Made by a program: the position numbers and the translations under genes. Below are positions 34,656 through 47,714 of a stretch of DNA of 64,000 nucleotides, piece after piece. The stretch is taken from positions 98,008,244 through 98,072,243 of the forward strand of contig NC_058521.1 of assembly GCF_904849725.1 (NCBI RefSeq), read 5' to 3'. Each line of letters opens with the position of its first letter. Within the stretch, counting starts at the first letter, position 1. Under the pieces are notes generated by a model. It was not told where the DNA came from. It saw nothing but the letters and a program-made list of their open reading frames with translations, and did no database searches. Origin of the DNA: Hordeum vulgare subsp. vulgare. Its lineage: Eukaryota; Streptophyta; Magnoliopsida; Poales; Poaceae.

Positions 34656-36170
34656 TGATACGTCCATTTTGCATCATGTTTTCATGTTGATATTTATTGT
34701 TTTATGGGCTGTTATATTACTTTGTGGTACCATATTTATGCATTTTCTCTCTTATTTTGCAAGGTTTATTTGAAGAGGGAGAATTCAGGGAGCTGAAATT
34801 CTGGACTGGAAAAGGAGCAAATCTTAGTCCACTATTCTGCACATCTCCAAATGCACTGAAAACTTACGTGGATTTTTTGGGATTATACAAAAAATACTGG
34901 GCTAAAGAAGTACCGGAGGGGGGCTACCAGGGCTCCATAAGCCCAGCCACCGCCACCCCCCTGTTGGCGGATAGCAAGCTTGTGGGCTCCCTGACGGCCC
35001 AGTGGGCCCTCTTTTTTTGCTATATGAAGGGTTTCGTTCCAGAAAAAATCAATCGGGAGCTTTTTTGTGGTTTCGCCACCGTCACGAGGCGGAACTTGAG
35101 CAGATCCAATCTAGAGCTCCGGCACGACGATCCTACCGGGGAAACTTCCCTCCCGGAGGGGGAAATCGTCGCCATCGTCATCACCAACACTCCTCTCGTC
35201 GGAGGGGAGGCATCTTCATCAGATCCATCTCCTCTTCAATCCCTAGTTCATGTCTTGTAACCAATCTCCGCCTGACGACTCCGATTGGTACTTGTAAGGT
35301 TGCTAGTAGTTTTGATTACTCTTTGTAGTTGATGCTAGTTGGATTACTTGGTGGAAGAGTTTATGTTCAGATCCTTGATGCTATTCATTACACCTCTGAT
35401 CATGATTATGATTATGCTTTGTGAGTAGTTACTTTTGTTCCTGAGGACATGGGATAAGTCATGTTAATAATAGTCATGTGAATTTGATATTCGTTCGGTA
35501 TTTTGATATGATGTATGTTGTCTTTTCCTCTAGTGGTGTTATGTGAACGTCGACTACATAACACTTTACCATACTTGGGCCTAGAGGAAGGCATTGGGGA
35601 GTAGTAAGTAGATGATGGGTTGCTGGAGTGACAGAAGCTTAAACCCAAGTCTATGCGTTGCTTCGTAAGGGGCTGATTTGGATGCACTAGTTTAATGCTA
35701 TGGTTAGACGTTGTCTTAATTCTTCTTTCATAGTTGCGGATGCTTGCGAGAGGGGTTAATCATAAGTGGGATGCTTGTCCAAGTAAGGTCAGTACCCAAG
35801 TGTCGGTCCACCCACATATCAAACTATCAAAGTAACGAACGCGAATCATATGAACATGATGAAACTAGCATGACAGAAATTCCCGTGTGTCCTCGGGAGC
35901 GTTTTTCCTCCTATAAGACTTTGTTCAGGCTTGTCCCTTGCGACAAAAGGGATTGGGACACTTGATGCACCGTTGCTACTACTTGTTACTTGTTACTTTT
36001 CGCTTGCTACGTTTCACCTCGCTACACCATCACTTGTTAGGGTTACTTTCAGTGCTTGCTGTTATTACCTTGCTGAAAACCGTTTATTAGAGCCTTCTGC
36101 TCCTCGTTGGCTTCGACACACTTACTTATCGAAAGGACTACAATTGATCCCCTATACTTGTGGGTTATCA
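34656..36170 (+). repeat. 3' LTR of Athila-like copy 1
   Basis: TGATACG...GGTTATCA, 1515 bp, collinear with 26040-27567 with scattered substitutions and small indels. The hairpin block is at 34935-34985 and the TATAT box near 35021-35025. It is followed by the CCCAT target duplication. Confidence 0.94.
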
Positions 36171-36189
36171 CCCATCTGTACCGTCCTTC

Positions 36190-39100
36190 TGTCGGGACCC
36201 CGATCCTAAGCCATAGGTATCCAGCCTGTAACACATCACATCTCTTTGCGGTCTCACGCACGGTTATCCCCACGGCTGCAGCCTTACCTTAGCTGGGACC
36301 GTTTGCGCCTTTTGACTCGCGTATGCAATTGTGTCGCTAGCAATCCAATGTCAAAGAACCCGGATCGACATGTCTAGTCATAAACTCAAGCGACAGGTCC
36401 GTACAGGGACATGCATACATGACCCAGCAAAGCAGGTGTCGGTCATCAACGAATGTAGACGAGTCGTAGCAAGCTACAAGGACTCCATTACAACGCGTGA
36501 CATTTCCCAAAGGGACAGACACAATAGCTAAGAAGGACACATGCCGGTCAACCAATGTGTCCGGAGCAGTAGCGGACTACCATGCCTCGATGGAATCACA
36601 AAGGGGCATTTCCCTGTAAGGAGTGCTACTAAGCCATACGACTAGGTATTCGAACCCCATACATAGCAAGTAGAACACACGTATGCATGGCATACCGATA
36701 TGCATAGATACATCGATGGCATCACAACATAACCATAAACATACAAACTTTATTTAGAAGGCTCGGAAGAGCCTCACACATAATATTACATAGATAGGGG
36801 TCTCACGACCCATCATCACAAGTCATACACACAAGTCTTACAAGCCAGCGGACGATTAAAACTGTCTGAGTACAGATAGATGGAGAGGTAAAGGCACATG
36901 GCCTGACTATCTACAGACCCAATCTAGGGCCAGATCGTAGCTGGGACACCAGCTACTCGTCGTCGTCAACGTCTAGGTAGAACCCTCCATTCGGGTCATT
37001 AATAACCTCTGCAACAATTTACTAAGCAAACGTGAGTACAAAAGTACTCAGCAAGACTTTAGGATAATCTATCTACTCATGCAATGTATCAACAGGGAGT
37101 TGTGGGGTTTCATGCAGAAAGCCAGCATTTGACTCTTGGCTACAAAACTTGCATTTTTAAATAGTTCTGACAATTATGTTTTCTCGCACACGAGTCCACT
37201 AACACCACAACAATACTCCATCGTGGAATCATTCCGTCTCCCTATGGAAATGCCATCCATGACACTCACACTTATCTTGACAATTTTATGAGTAGCCATT
37301 ATAGTTATCTATGAACAACATATGTTTCCGAGTGGTCCATATCCGCGGACGCGGCTATTCGAATAGAACATAACCCTACAGGGGTGTACTTCTTTAGACA
37401 CGCTCTCGCCACTTATCGCTATGTGCATGTCATGCACCTCGGCAACCTTCAAGCGGAAGCCCAGCGAGGGAGTCGGCCACGACCGTTAACCACGCTAATA
37501 CTTAGTCCAGGTCTATCGCCTATCTGAGGGTAACCCGCACGGAACTCCGGCCGAGGTTTCTGCCACGGCCCAAAATGATGTGCGCAGGGTTCCCAAGCCC
37601 ACCATCCGGGTGCCATTTGGTACACCGTGCCACTACCTACCGCATCATAGCCCACCTATAAGGTCAGTGCTACGCACGGCCTCCAGTATGACTATAAACA
37701 CCAGAAACTACTTGCAACTCCTGGTCCAAGTACTAGGCGAATAATAAGTCGAGCGGGGTCATATTTCAGGGCCCAGCATGTGGTAGTATCTTGACTTGGA
37801 TTACATACACGAAACTCAGTTCCTAAGGACGATTCCAATGAAACAACGCGCCATGTACTCCTACATAGCCTTTCACCGGTACCTTTACCAAATCAAGTTC
37901 AATGCACAACCTTTACTAACTGAACACATTCTCACAATCCTGTTCATCATCCAGATGACAGACCATACACAACTCTAAGCATAGCATGCATAGCAGGATA
38001 AGGCACATCAGGGCTCAAGCATCTACCAGGTATGCTAGGTTGCATGGTTCGGCTATTTACTGTGACAAGGACATGTCATGCAAAGGAAGTGGGTTCAACT
38101 AACGTGGCAAAATCATTGAAAGCATTTTAACCTAATGCAGTATGTAAGAGTAGGAGCGAGAACATGGGATTTATTGGGCTGATCAAAATGGTTGCTTGCC
38201 TTGTTGCTCAGCAGAGGGGTGATATCCGTCAGTCGGATAATCAGATGAATCCGGAGGGGCGGAGCCTACCGGAATAACAACAATCAATCAATATCAAATG
38301 TATGCAACAAAATGATGCATGAAATGCAGTGTAGCATGGTTTGAGATGACTAACAGAACCTTTTGGGTGATCTTGATTTGAAATCATAATTTAAATATCA
38401 TTCGAATTATAATTTATCCAATTCTTTTAATTGATTTGACCTGATGCTGTTTCATACCTTTGTTTTTCATGCATGAAAATATCACCATTGGATTCCTTGA
38501 ATTTTTCCGATCATTTTACATATATTAATTGTCAAATTTGGAGTTATATTCAATTTTCTATGAATTTCCAAAGTTTTGAACATTCTGGAATTATTTTTAA
38601 ACAGAAAAGGTTTTATTGCATCAGCATGACATCAGGAGGTCAATCTGGCCGTTGAAAGTCAAACTTGACTAGTGGGACCCACTGGTCAGTGACTCTGGCC
38701 TGTTTTTAGTTTAAGTTTAACTTAATTAGCTAATTAACAGGGTTGTACCCACATGTCAGTGTCTGATTAGGTTTTAAAATAATCTTTCTTTTTATTTTTA
38801 TAATCCTAATTAGCCTGGGGGCTGGCCCCACTTGCTAGTGACTCAGGGGAGTCAGATCCACCGGCGGCGAGGTGGATCTCACCGGCGATGAGCCTCCGGC
38901 GACCACAGAGACGGCGGAGGGTCTCGGGATTTCCATTCCGGCGACCAAACTTCACGCGGAGGGCACCAGAAGAACGGCACTTCACCCGCGGTTCCATTTT
39001 TGCACGCAACATGGGGGGAAATGGCCGAAGATGACGCCGGCGACGAGCTCGGCTGCTGCCGGAGCTCGGGCATCATCGGAGTCACTGCTACGGGTCTCAA

Positions 39101-40228
39101 CACGCGCGGGCTAGGCTCATACAACACCTACGCAATGCACTGAAGCCATTGGTGGCCTCAGATGGACGAGCCGATCACCAGAGGGCTACCGGCGACGAGG
39201 TCCCGCGAAGGATCTCGTCGGGCTCCGGTGGAATCGAGGCATAGAGCTCGGAATTGAAGGGGAAAATGAGGGGGAAAGAACGCTGAGCTCACAGGGAGTG
39301 CAGATGCGACGAGAACAGGCTCGGGGATGGTCTGAGGAGGAAGAACGACGGCGGCGAACTCCTGGGATCCGAGGTTGAAGCCCATGGCGTCATGGCGTCT
39401 CAGGGGTTCTCGGCGTTGCGCGACTAGTTGGAGAGCTTCAGGGGCCAAGGCGGAGCTAATGGCCAGCTCAGGTTAGAGGGAGAAGGGTTGGAGCGACGGC
39501 GAGCTCGAGCTCAGCTCGGGCTCTAATGGCGGCCGAGAGGGCGGAGGAGCTGGGGGCGAATGGCGAGGGGATGAGCATGGGAAGGCCTTCGGGGAGCTTA
39601 TCCCCTTCACGCCAGTGCTATGCGGCGGCCAAGGAGGCACGCAGGTGCGTGGCTGCGCCGGAGGGAGCGGCGGCCACCTCCTGGTGCCGAATGGCACAAG
39701 GAAGACGATAGGCGTTGAGGTGGGCTGGGCCACAGGTGAGCGACAAGTAAGGTTTTTCTTATTTCTTACTTTTCTGTTTCTGTTATTTACTTACTAACTT
39801 TGTTTTGTTTAATTTTTGGCTCCAAACTATTCCTAAAATAGTTTGAATGATACTCGAGTGTTAGTTGGAATATTTCCAACCACATATAAAGTTTTCAACA
39901 TTTTTGGAAACTTTGAAATATTTGAAATCAAATATATAATTGATTTCAGTAGCTTTTAACTTTAAAATAAAATGAAAAAACATTTTGAAAAAACATTTTA
40001 CCTCTAATATTTTTTTTTCAACAATTATCTAAAATATGGAACTTTTATGAAGGCCATTTTGGATTCATTGAATTGTCACTACTTTGGTTTTCTTTTGAAT
40101 ATAGAGTTTGTTTAGGTTTTGCTTTTATTACATTTCCTTCCTTGAGTGCAATTCAAATTCTTAAGATGCAATGGAAGAAAACATGAGCTCAAACTTGCTA
40201 AACCCTAATGGGGATCAAGGATGTGACA
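36190..40228 (-). repeat. Long 3' LTR of the Tekay-like element
   Basis: The plus strand starts TGTCGGGACCCCGATCC and ends GGATGTGACA, so the reverse strand is TGTCACATCC...CCCGACA. The PPT abuts 40228. At 4039 bp it is unusually long but typical of some Triticeae Gypsy families. It includes a GC-rich part (about 38810-39740). The small open frames in it are not supported as genes. Confidence 0.88.
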
Positions 40229-40246
40229 ACTCACCCCCACTCAAAA
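40229..40246 (-). other. Polypurine tract of the Tekay-like element
   Basis: The reverse strand reads GAGTGGGGGTGAGT immediately before the LTR's TGTCACATCC. Confidence 0.85.
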
Positions 40247-40253
40247 GAATCTC

Positions 40254-41668
40254 GTCCCGAGATTTGGAAGTCGTCGGAAATAGCGTGGGATACTCAAGTC
40301 GGAGACGATCCTCTCTTTCCCATGTTGCTTCTTTTTCAGAATGATTTGACCATTGAACTTTAAGAAACTTGAGGTTTCGATGTCGAGTGGTACGCTAAGC
40401 TTGATCTAGAATACACACAGGGTATTCTCGGTATGAAAGGTTATCTTGGAGATCAAGTATTTCGTGGTCCACTTCACGGATAGGATCCTAAAAGCAAGCC
40501 TGAGTTGCGAGACTTGGAATAGATCATGAACCTTGGAAAGATGCGGAGCAAGTTCCAATTGGTAGGCAACTTCTCCTCGTTTGGCAAGAATGCGAAAAGG
40601 ACCGATATAACGAGGAGCCAACTTGCCCTTGATAACGAAACGATGGGTTCCCTGCAAAGGTGGAACCCGAAGGTAAGCCTTCTCATCAACTTCAAAGGTC
40701 ACAGCCTTATGATGACGATCATATTGGCTCTTTTGACGAGATTGGGTTGTTTTCAACTTTTCACGAATAATGCGAACTTGCTCTTCTGCATCCTGGATCA
40801 TATCCGGACCAAAGAGTTGCCTCTCTCCAGTTTCTGACCAATTAAGAGTTGTTCGACATCTTCGTACATAGAGAACTTCAAAAGGAGCGTTGCTCAAGCT
40901 TGATTGGTAACTGTTGTTATAAGCAAATTCGGCGAATGCAAGGCACTTGTCCCAATTCATACCGAACGATATAACACAAGCTCGGAGCATATCTTCTAGG
41001 ATTTGATTCACCCTTTCTAGTTGACCACTTGATTGAGGATGGAAAGCAGTGCTAAAGGATAAGTGAGTCCCCATGGCATTCTGAAAACTCTCCCAGAAGC
41101 GAGAAGTAAAGATACTTCCATGGTCTGAGTTAATCTCCAGAGGAACACCATGAAGAGACACTGTTCGAGAGATAAATAACTATGCTAGCTGCCTAGCTGT
41201 TATACTCTCATGAACTGGAAGAAAATGAGCTACTTTGGAAAGACGGTCAATGACCACAAAGATAGCATTATTTCCTTTCTTGGTCTTGGGAAATCCGATG
41301 ATGAAATCCATACTGACTTTATCCCATTTCCATTCAGGAATAGCTAAAGGTTGAAGGGTGCCAGCAGGCCTTTGATGTTCTGCCTTAACTCGACGACAAA
41401 CGTCACAATTAGCAACGAACTCAGCAATTTCTCTCTTCGTCCTAGTCCACCAAAACCTCTCGTGTAGGTCCTCATACATCTTAGTACTACTAGTATGAAT
41501 GGTGAGAGGAGAATCATGATCCTCCTTAAGGATTAACTGCCTTAGATGTGGATTCTTAGGAACCACTAGACGATTCTGGAAGAACACAACATCTTGATCA
41601 TTCATTGAGAATTCCTTAGCGTTTTCGCTAATAATATTCCCCTTGATCCGTGATAATACCCTTATCAC
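40254..41668 (-). pseudogene. pol: Tekay-like integrase with C-terminal chromodomain
   Basis: 41180-41668 holds the zinc-binding region (CDVCRRVKAEHQRP) and the first catalytic Asp (VSMDFIIGFPKTKKG). A TAG at about 41177-41179 interrupts it. 40406-41161 continues in the same frame with INSDHGSIFTSRFWESF, the catalytic Glu block SSGQLERVNQILEDML and the C-terminal GPFRILAKRGEVAYQLEL and HDLFQVSQLR. Past a frameshift, the reverse strand to 40254 still shows chromodomain-like residues (KFLKVQWSNHSEKEATWE), with another in-frame TAG. Chromodomains direct such elements to heterochromatin. Confidence 0.87.
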
Positions 41669-41826
41669 GCTTCTGGCGAGCTATGATTTGATACTTAAGA
41701 GTAGGCTTCGCCAGCAGGTTAGAAAGGAATCCTTGAGGAACAATGTGAAGATTTAACTTCCGAAATTCCTCATAGAGATGTGGTTGACCTCGTTGTAGCA
41801 TCAGTTGTTACAATAAGACTTACGAC

Positions 41827-42117
41827 TTAGTGCATCAGCCATAACATTGGCCTTCCCCGGGTGTAAGTTATCCCTAAGTCGTAATCCGTGATCAACTCAA
41901 CCCACCGTCTTCGCCGGAGATTCAGATCCGGTTGGGTGAAGATATATTTCAGACTTTGCTGATCAGTGAATATTTCGCAACGATTACCAAGAAGGTAATG
42001 TCGCCAGGTTTTAAGTGCATGGACTACAGCTGCAAGCTCAAGATCATGTGTGGGATAATTATCCTCACGTGGTCGCGACTGTCGAGATGCGTATGCAATC
42101 ACATGACGATCCTGCAT
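41827..42117 (-). pseudogene. pol: Tekay-like RNase H fragment
   Basis: Reverse frame with [40 protein letters not shown] and [18 protein letters not shown], the standard Gypsy RNase H signature. Frameshifts separate it from RT upstream and integrase downstream. Confidence 0.9.
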
Positions 42118-42243
42118 GAGAATGCAACCTAATCCTTGTCACGAGGCGTCGCAGTAGATAACAAAGTCCTTAGAGAAATCTGGTGGTAGCAACACACGTG
42201 CAGAAGTCAGGCATCTTTTCTGTTCCTAAAAACTATGCTCACA

Positions 42244-43710
42244 CTATGGTGTCCACTCGAACTTTTTGTCTTTCTTGAGGAGTTCAGTTAGAGGCTTTGC
42301 AACCTTGGAGAAGTTCTCGACAAAGCGGCGACAATAGCTCGCTAGACCAAGAAAACTCCTAACTTGCTTAACTGATTCAGGTTGAGTCCAATCAAGGACA
42401 GCTTGAACTCTCTCGGGATTGACCGCAATACCCTTACGAGAGATTACGTGACCTAGATAGGTCACTTGTGGTAACCAAAATTGACATTTTGAAAACTTGG
42501 CATATAGGCGATGCTCTCGAAGTTTCATCAATACCAGCCTTAGATGCTCGGCATGTTCTTGTTCGTTCTTCGAGTAGATGAGAATATCATCGAGGTATAC
42601 TACGACAAATTTATCCAAATACTCCAGGAAGATTGAATTCCTCAAGCAAGAGAAGGTGGCTGGGGCATTGGTTAAACCAAAGGACATGACGGTGTACTCG
42701 TATTGGCCATAACGAGTGACAAAAGCCGTTTTTGGGATGTCCCCGTTCTTGATCTTGATTTGATGGTATCCCAACCTCAAATCCATTTTGGAGAAGACCG
42801 AGGATCCAGCGAGTTGATTATACAGATCGTTGATCGTAGGGAGAGGATACTTGTTCTTTATGGTGACCAGGTTAACTGGTCGATAATCTACAACTATCCG
42901 ATCCGTTCTATCTTTCTTCTTAACGAAGAGTACGGGACAAGCCCAAGGAGAGGAGCTAGGACGAATGAAACCTTTATTCAAGGCCTCATCTACTTGCTTC
43001 TTAAGTTCGGCTAGCTCCAAGGGTGCCATCTTATAAGGTCTTCTGGCTATTGGGACAGTTCCCGGAACAAGGTCTATCACAAACTCTACATCCCTGTCAG
43101 GTGGAATTCCTGGTAGTTCTTCTGGAAAAACATCTGTAAAGTCACGGACTACCGGAATTTCCTCAAGTTCCGGAAGAGGGTTGGCATTGAGGGAATAGAG
43201 TTGGCATTTGGCAACTCGAGTAGAGACATTGACTATCTCACCTGAGGGATGGTTAAGCTGAACTTTTCTAGAATGAGTATGAATCTTGGCATAATGGGCC
43301 GACATCCAGTCCATACCCAAGATGATATTGATATCGGAAGATTTCAAGGCTATCAAAGATGCTAGAAAAACTAGCATGTCTACTAGAATTTCATTGTCAT
43401 ATGTTATCTGGGAGGTTTGCCACTTACTACCAGGGGTTTGGACAACCAATGGGATTGGCATATCACAGAAAGACATGTTATGCAACTGTGCATAACTTTC
43501 TGAAATGAAGGAATGAGATGACCCAGTGTCAAAAAGAACAGACGCTGGGTGATGATTGACAAGGAGCGTACCCAGTATAACGTCGGGATCCTCTGCAGCT
43601 TCTTCTGCTGCAACATAGTTCACACGGCCACGTGCAGGAGTTGGCTTCACATAGTAAGATTTGCCCGACTTGCCCTGCCCGATGGATTTTCCAGGTTGCT
43701 TGGCACCCAT
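42244..43710 (-). pseudogene. pol: Tekay-like protease and reverse transcriptase
   Basis: A 488-codon open stretch. Protease has [13 protein letters not shown] (D-T-G) with the downstream ILGMDWM flap block. RT has the [18 protein letters not shown] and [13 protein letters not shown] segments, [11 protein letters not shown] and the catalytic [12 protein letters not shown]. It ends before RNase H after [17 protein letters not shown]. Active-site residues look intact, but the frame is cut off from gag by a stop inside the zinc knuckle (43723-43725) and from RNase H by a frameshift. Confidence 0.92.
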
Positions 43711-44695
43711 ATTCTCAGGACACTATCGAGAATAGTGCCCTGGTTCTCCACACTTGTAACAGATCACCTGATTGGCACGTGCTGCAGCATTGCTAACTGG
43801 GCCACCATAGGTTTTTGCTGGAGGGTTGGTCTGATTCGCCTAAGGCGCCACATAGGATGGCCTCGGGGTATATCTTGGTGGCAAAGAACTATTTGGAACC
43901 CACAGCCTGCATTTTGGGAACGCGGAACCAGATGACAAGCTAGAGTCACGGGAGTGCTTCCTTGTGGCTTCATAGTCGGTATGACCAGTCTCGGCACTGA
44001 TCGCCTTGTTGACAATAGCTTGAAAACTTGTACACTCGTGGAGGCGCAGATCACCACGAAGTTCAGGGCTCAGACCCTTGCGGAATCTTGCTTGCTTCTT
44101 GGCATGAGTTGACACCTCTTCAGTTGCATAGGTGGCGAGGTTACCGAACTCGCGGCTATAGTCATCCACGGTCAATTTTACCTGGGTGAATGCACAGAAC
44201 TCCTCTCTCTTTCTGTCCATCAGACCCTCTGTACTACTGGTCTGACAGGGCGCTATGGTGGAGACGGAAGGCTGCACTAAAGTCTACCCATGTGACTACT
44301 GGTCTGACAGGGCGCATAGCTTCAAAGTTCTCCCACCACAGATTGGCGGGTCCTTCCAGGAAGTACACCGCAAAGGTCACCTTGTCGGCCTCAGAAACAT
44401 TTGTAGAGAAAATCGTGCGCGATATACTACACAACCAGTCATCAGCGTCGAGGGGGTCGATGGAGTGATGGAACTTCGGAGGATTCAGCTTCACAAAGTC
44501 ATTGAGGGACACTGCATCATTCCTAGGCTGACGAGCCGTATTTTGCTCAATACGCTCTAACAGACGGTTGGTCTCCCTTTTGTTTCTTTCTGCCTCAAGC
44601 ATAACTTCCGCCAGAGAGGGCGGGTGAGGCAGTTCCTCCTACGATGCTTGACTACCCTCTCCCTGCTCATGAGGAGGGGCACGGTTCAACCTGGT
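43711..44695 (-). pseudogene. gag: Tekay-like gag, broken and 5'-truncated
   Basis: Pieces at 44234-44602 (ERIEQNTARQ; PPKFHHSIDPLDADDWLC; the retrotransposon-gag block) and 43840-44277 (KREEFCAFTQVKLTVDDYSR). A CCHC knuckle CYKCGEPGHYSR-x-C near 43715-43755 has its x codon as TAG (43723-43725). Another TAG splits the N-terminus near 44640. The start of the protein is lost at the junction with CACTA sequence. Confidence 0.85.
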
Positions 44696-45329
44696 GAACA
44701 CCACCCGCCGCCGGAGCTCGCCCCTCCTCCTCCCTGCGACCCCTCCTCCACCATCGTGCCCCTGCTCCACCACCGCCCCCTCCTCTCCGTTCCCCTGCTC
44801 CACCAGCGCCCCCTCTTCCCTGAGACCCACTACTCCACCGTTGCCCCCTCCTCTCCATGCCTCAGGTCCACCTTGCCGCCGACATTTCCCCCGAGCTCCA
44901 CCTCGTCGCTGACGTCTCCCCTAGCCACTTGTAAGTCCTCCGACCCTCCTTTCCTCTCTTTGCCTCTTTGCTAAGGGTAATTTAGTTAAATTTAGTGACT
45001 TAGGTTAATTTAGTTAGGTTATTGTTATTAGGTTCTTACTTTAAGTTGTTTAGGTTAATTCTTATAAGGTTCCAAATTTTTATTAGGTTCTTAGGTTAAT
45101 TCTTATAAGGTTGCAAATTTTTCATCAAGTTTCATATAGGCTATTTCAAGAAAAAAGAGAATTGATTACCACTAGTTCCAAATATTGCGAAGAAAAAAGA
45201 CTCTTGCATTTTGCTTCAAGTTCTATATTGTTCTTCCTATTATATGAGAATTTGAAGTGGACATGTCATATGTGGACATGTGATTTGGACACGTGATATT
45301 TCGAATTGGAACATGTCATGCCGAAATTT

Positions 45330-47340
45330 CCCGTGAAAGAAGAAGAAGAGGAGAGGAGGAGGAGAAAAGGAGAGGAGGAGGAGGAGCAGAAGAGGAGAGG
45401 AGGAGGAGGATGAGAAGAAGAAGAAGAAGAGGAGAGGAGAAGGAGGAGGAGAAAAGGACAGGAGGAGGAGGAGAAGAGGAGAGGAGGAGGAGCAGGAGGA
45501 GGAGGAGGAGGAGAAGGCCAAGGACCTTCTAGACCTTCTCCTCCTCCTCCTTCTCCTCCTTCTTATTGATTTCTTCTTCTTCTCCTCTTCCTCCTCTTTC
45601 TTCTCCTCTTTCATATTATCCTTGCTTTAATTAACCCAACAATGACATAATTGGCCCATTTAGCTCCAAAATGCCATAATAAGCTCAAATTGGCAGAAGA
45701 ACCTTGGTTACCTCATGAATATTATATACTTACCTTGTTTTCCTCTAAAATGGGATAATTAGCCCATTTAGCTCCAAAAAGACATAATTAGGTAATTTAG
45801 CTCCAACAAGAGGAGAAGAGGAGAAGAAATAGGCAAAATGCAAAGAAAGAAGAAGAAGAAGAAGAAGAGAAGGAGGAGAAGGAGGAGGAGGAAGAGGAGG
45901 AGGAGAAGGCCAAGGACCTTCTAGTCCTTCTCCTCCTCCTCCTTCTCCTCCTTCTCCTCCTTCTTGATTTCTTATTCTTATCCTCCTCCTCCTCTTTCTT
46001 CTCCTCTTTCATATTATCCTTGCTTTAATTAACCCAACAATGGCATAATTAGCCCATTTAGCTCCAAAATGCCATAATAAGCTCAAAATGGCATAAGAAC
46101 CTTGGTTAGCTCATGATTTTTATATACTTAGCTTGTTTTCATCTAAAATGGGATAATTAGCCCATTTAGCTCCGAAAAGACATAATTAGGTAATTTAGCT
46201 CCAACAAGAGGAGAAGAGGAGAAGAAATAGGCAAAATGAACAGAAAGAAGAAGAAGAAGAAGAAGAAGAAGAAGAGAAGGAGGAGAAAGAGGAGGAGGAG
46301 GACGAGGAGGAGGAGAAGGCCGAGGACCTTCTACTCCTCCTCCTCCTCCTCCTTCTCCTCCTTCTCCTCCTTCTTCTTGATTTCTTCTTCTTCTCCTCCT
46401 CCTCCTCTTTCTTCTCCTCTTTCATATTATCCTTGCTTTAATTAACCCAACAATGACATAATTAGCCCATTTAGCTCCAAAATACCATAATAAGCTCAAA
46501 ATGGCATAAGAACCTTGGTTAGCTCATGAATATTATATACTTAGCTTGTTTTCCTCTAAAATGGGATAATTAGCCCATTTAGCTCCAAAAAGACATAATT
46601 AGGTAATTTAGCTCCAATAAGAGGAGAAGAAATAGGCAAAATGAAAAGAAAGAAGAAGAAGAAGAAGAAGAAGAAGAGAAGTAGGAGAAGGAGGAGGAGG
46701 AGGAGGAGGAGGAGAACGCCAATGACCTTCTAGTCCTTCTCCTCCTCCTCCTTCTCCTCCTTCTTCTTGATTTCTTCTTCTTCTCCTACTCCTCCTCTTT
46801 CTTCTCCACTTTCATATTACCCTTGCTTTAATTAACCCAACAATGACATAATTATCCCATTTAGCTCCAAAATGCCATAATAAGGTCAAAATGGCATAAG
46901 AACCTTGGTTAGCTCATGAATATTATATACTTAGCTTGTTTTCCTCTAAAATGGGATAATTAACCCATTTAGCTCCAAAAAGACATAATTAGGTAATTTA
47001 GCTCCAGCAAGAGGAGAAGAGGAGAAGAAATAGGCAAAATGAAAAGAAAGAAGAAGAAGAAGAAGAAGAGAAGGAGGAGGAGGAGGAGGAGGAGAAGGCC
47101 AAGGACCTTCTAGTCCTTCTCCTCCTTCTCCTCCTTCTTCTTGATTTCTTCTTCTTCTTCTCCTCCTCCTCTTTCTTCTCCTCTTTCATATTATCCTTGC
47201 TTTAATTAACCCATTTAGCTCCAAAAATGCCATAATAATCTAAAAATGGCATAAGAACCTTGGTTAGCTCATGAATATTATATTCTTAGCTTGTTTTCCG
47301 CTAAAAATGACATAATTAGCTGAAAAACATCATATTTTGT
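45330..47340. repeat. About five tandem 370-410-bp units with purine/pyrimidine hairpins (CACTA-2)
   Basis: The marker CTTGCTTTAATTAACCC recurs at 45621, 46019, 46432 and 46822, and a shortened form at 47196. Each unit has a GAA/GGA-rich arm, a short centre (AAGGACCTTCTAGTCCTTCT type), the complementary CCT/CTT arm and an AT-rich spacer with ACATAATTAGCCCATTTAGC. Low-complexity frames in these arms (poly-Arg/Lys or poly-Ser) are not genes. Confidence 0.9.
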
Positions 47341-47714
47341 TCTTCTTCTGACTTTCTTATTCACATTTTTGCAGATTGGATATACTACATGCATGGAAGC
47401 TGGCATTCATGGAGTTGAACAATGTCGATGGATGAACTTTATATGTATATCATCTAGTTTTTATTTGAGTTGATGAACAAGGTAGAACTATATGTATATG
47501 TATATATGGATAAACAGTGCAATACTTTTTATGTTGGTCTTTCGGTATATGGGGATGTACATTGATTTATATGTATATCATATATGTGTTGTGAATTATA
47601 TATATGTGTTGGCAAGTATATGTGTGGTGAACTATATATTATATATGTGTGGTGAATTATATAAATGTGCTATCATATATATATATATGTGCTGTGAAAT
47701 AATATAAAACAAAA

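Larger units (their letters stand above)
26040..36170 (+). mobile_element. Complete Athila-lineage Gypsy retrotransposon (copy 1)
   Basis: A 10.1-kb forward element with LTRs 26040-27567 and 34656-36170, both starting TGATACGTCCATTTTGCATC, and a perfect 5-bp target duplication CCCAT at 26035-26039 and 36171-36175. It has a tRNA-Asp PBS, gag, PR-RT-RH-IN order, an extra 3' ORF and a PPT. The tRNA-Asp primer and the polymerase sequence point to the Athila branch of Ty3/gypsy. Gag and pol each carry frameshifts or stops, so it is not autonomous. Confidence 0.93.
36190..44695 (-). mobile_element. 5'-truncated Tekay/Del-like chromovirus (Gypsy)
   Basis: A reverse-strand element with a 4.0-kb 3' LTR (36190-40228), PPT, integrase with chromodomain, RNase H, RT, protease and gag. 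The 5' LTR and PBS are missing: at about 44695 gag gives way to GC-rich CACTA sequence. The polymerase sequence and the chromodomain after integrase indicate the Tekay/Del branch. All coding parts are broken. Confidence 0.9.

Noticed and set aside
38806..39797. Cluster of GC-rich short frames in the Tekay LTR
   Set aside because: They lie wholly inside the LTR, overlap on both strands and show no recognisable domain.
45240..47190. Arg/Lys-, Glu- or Ser-rich open frames
   Set aside because: They are translations of GAA/GGA and TTC/TCC tracts, present in several frames and both strands.
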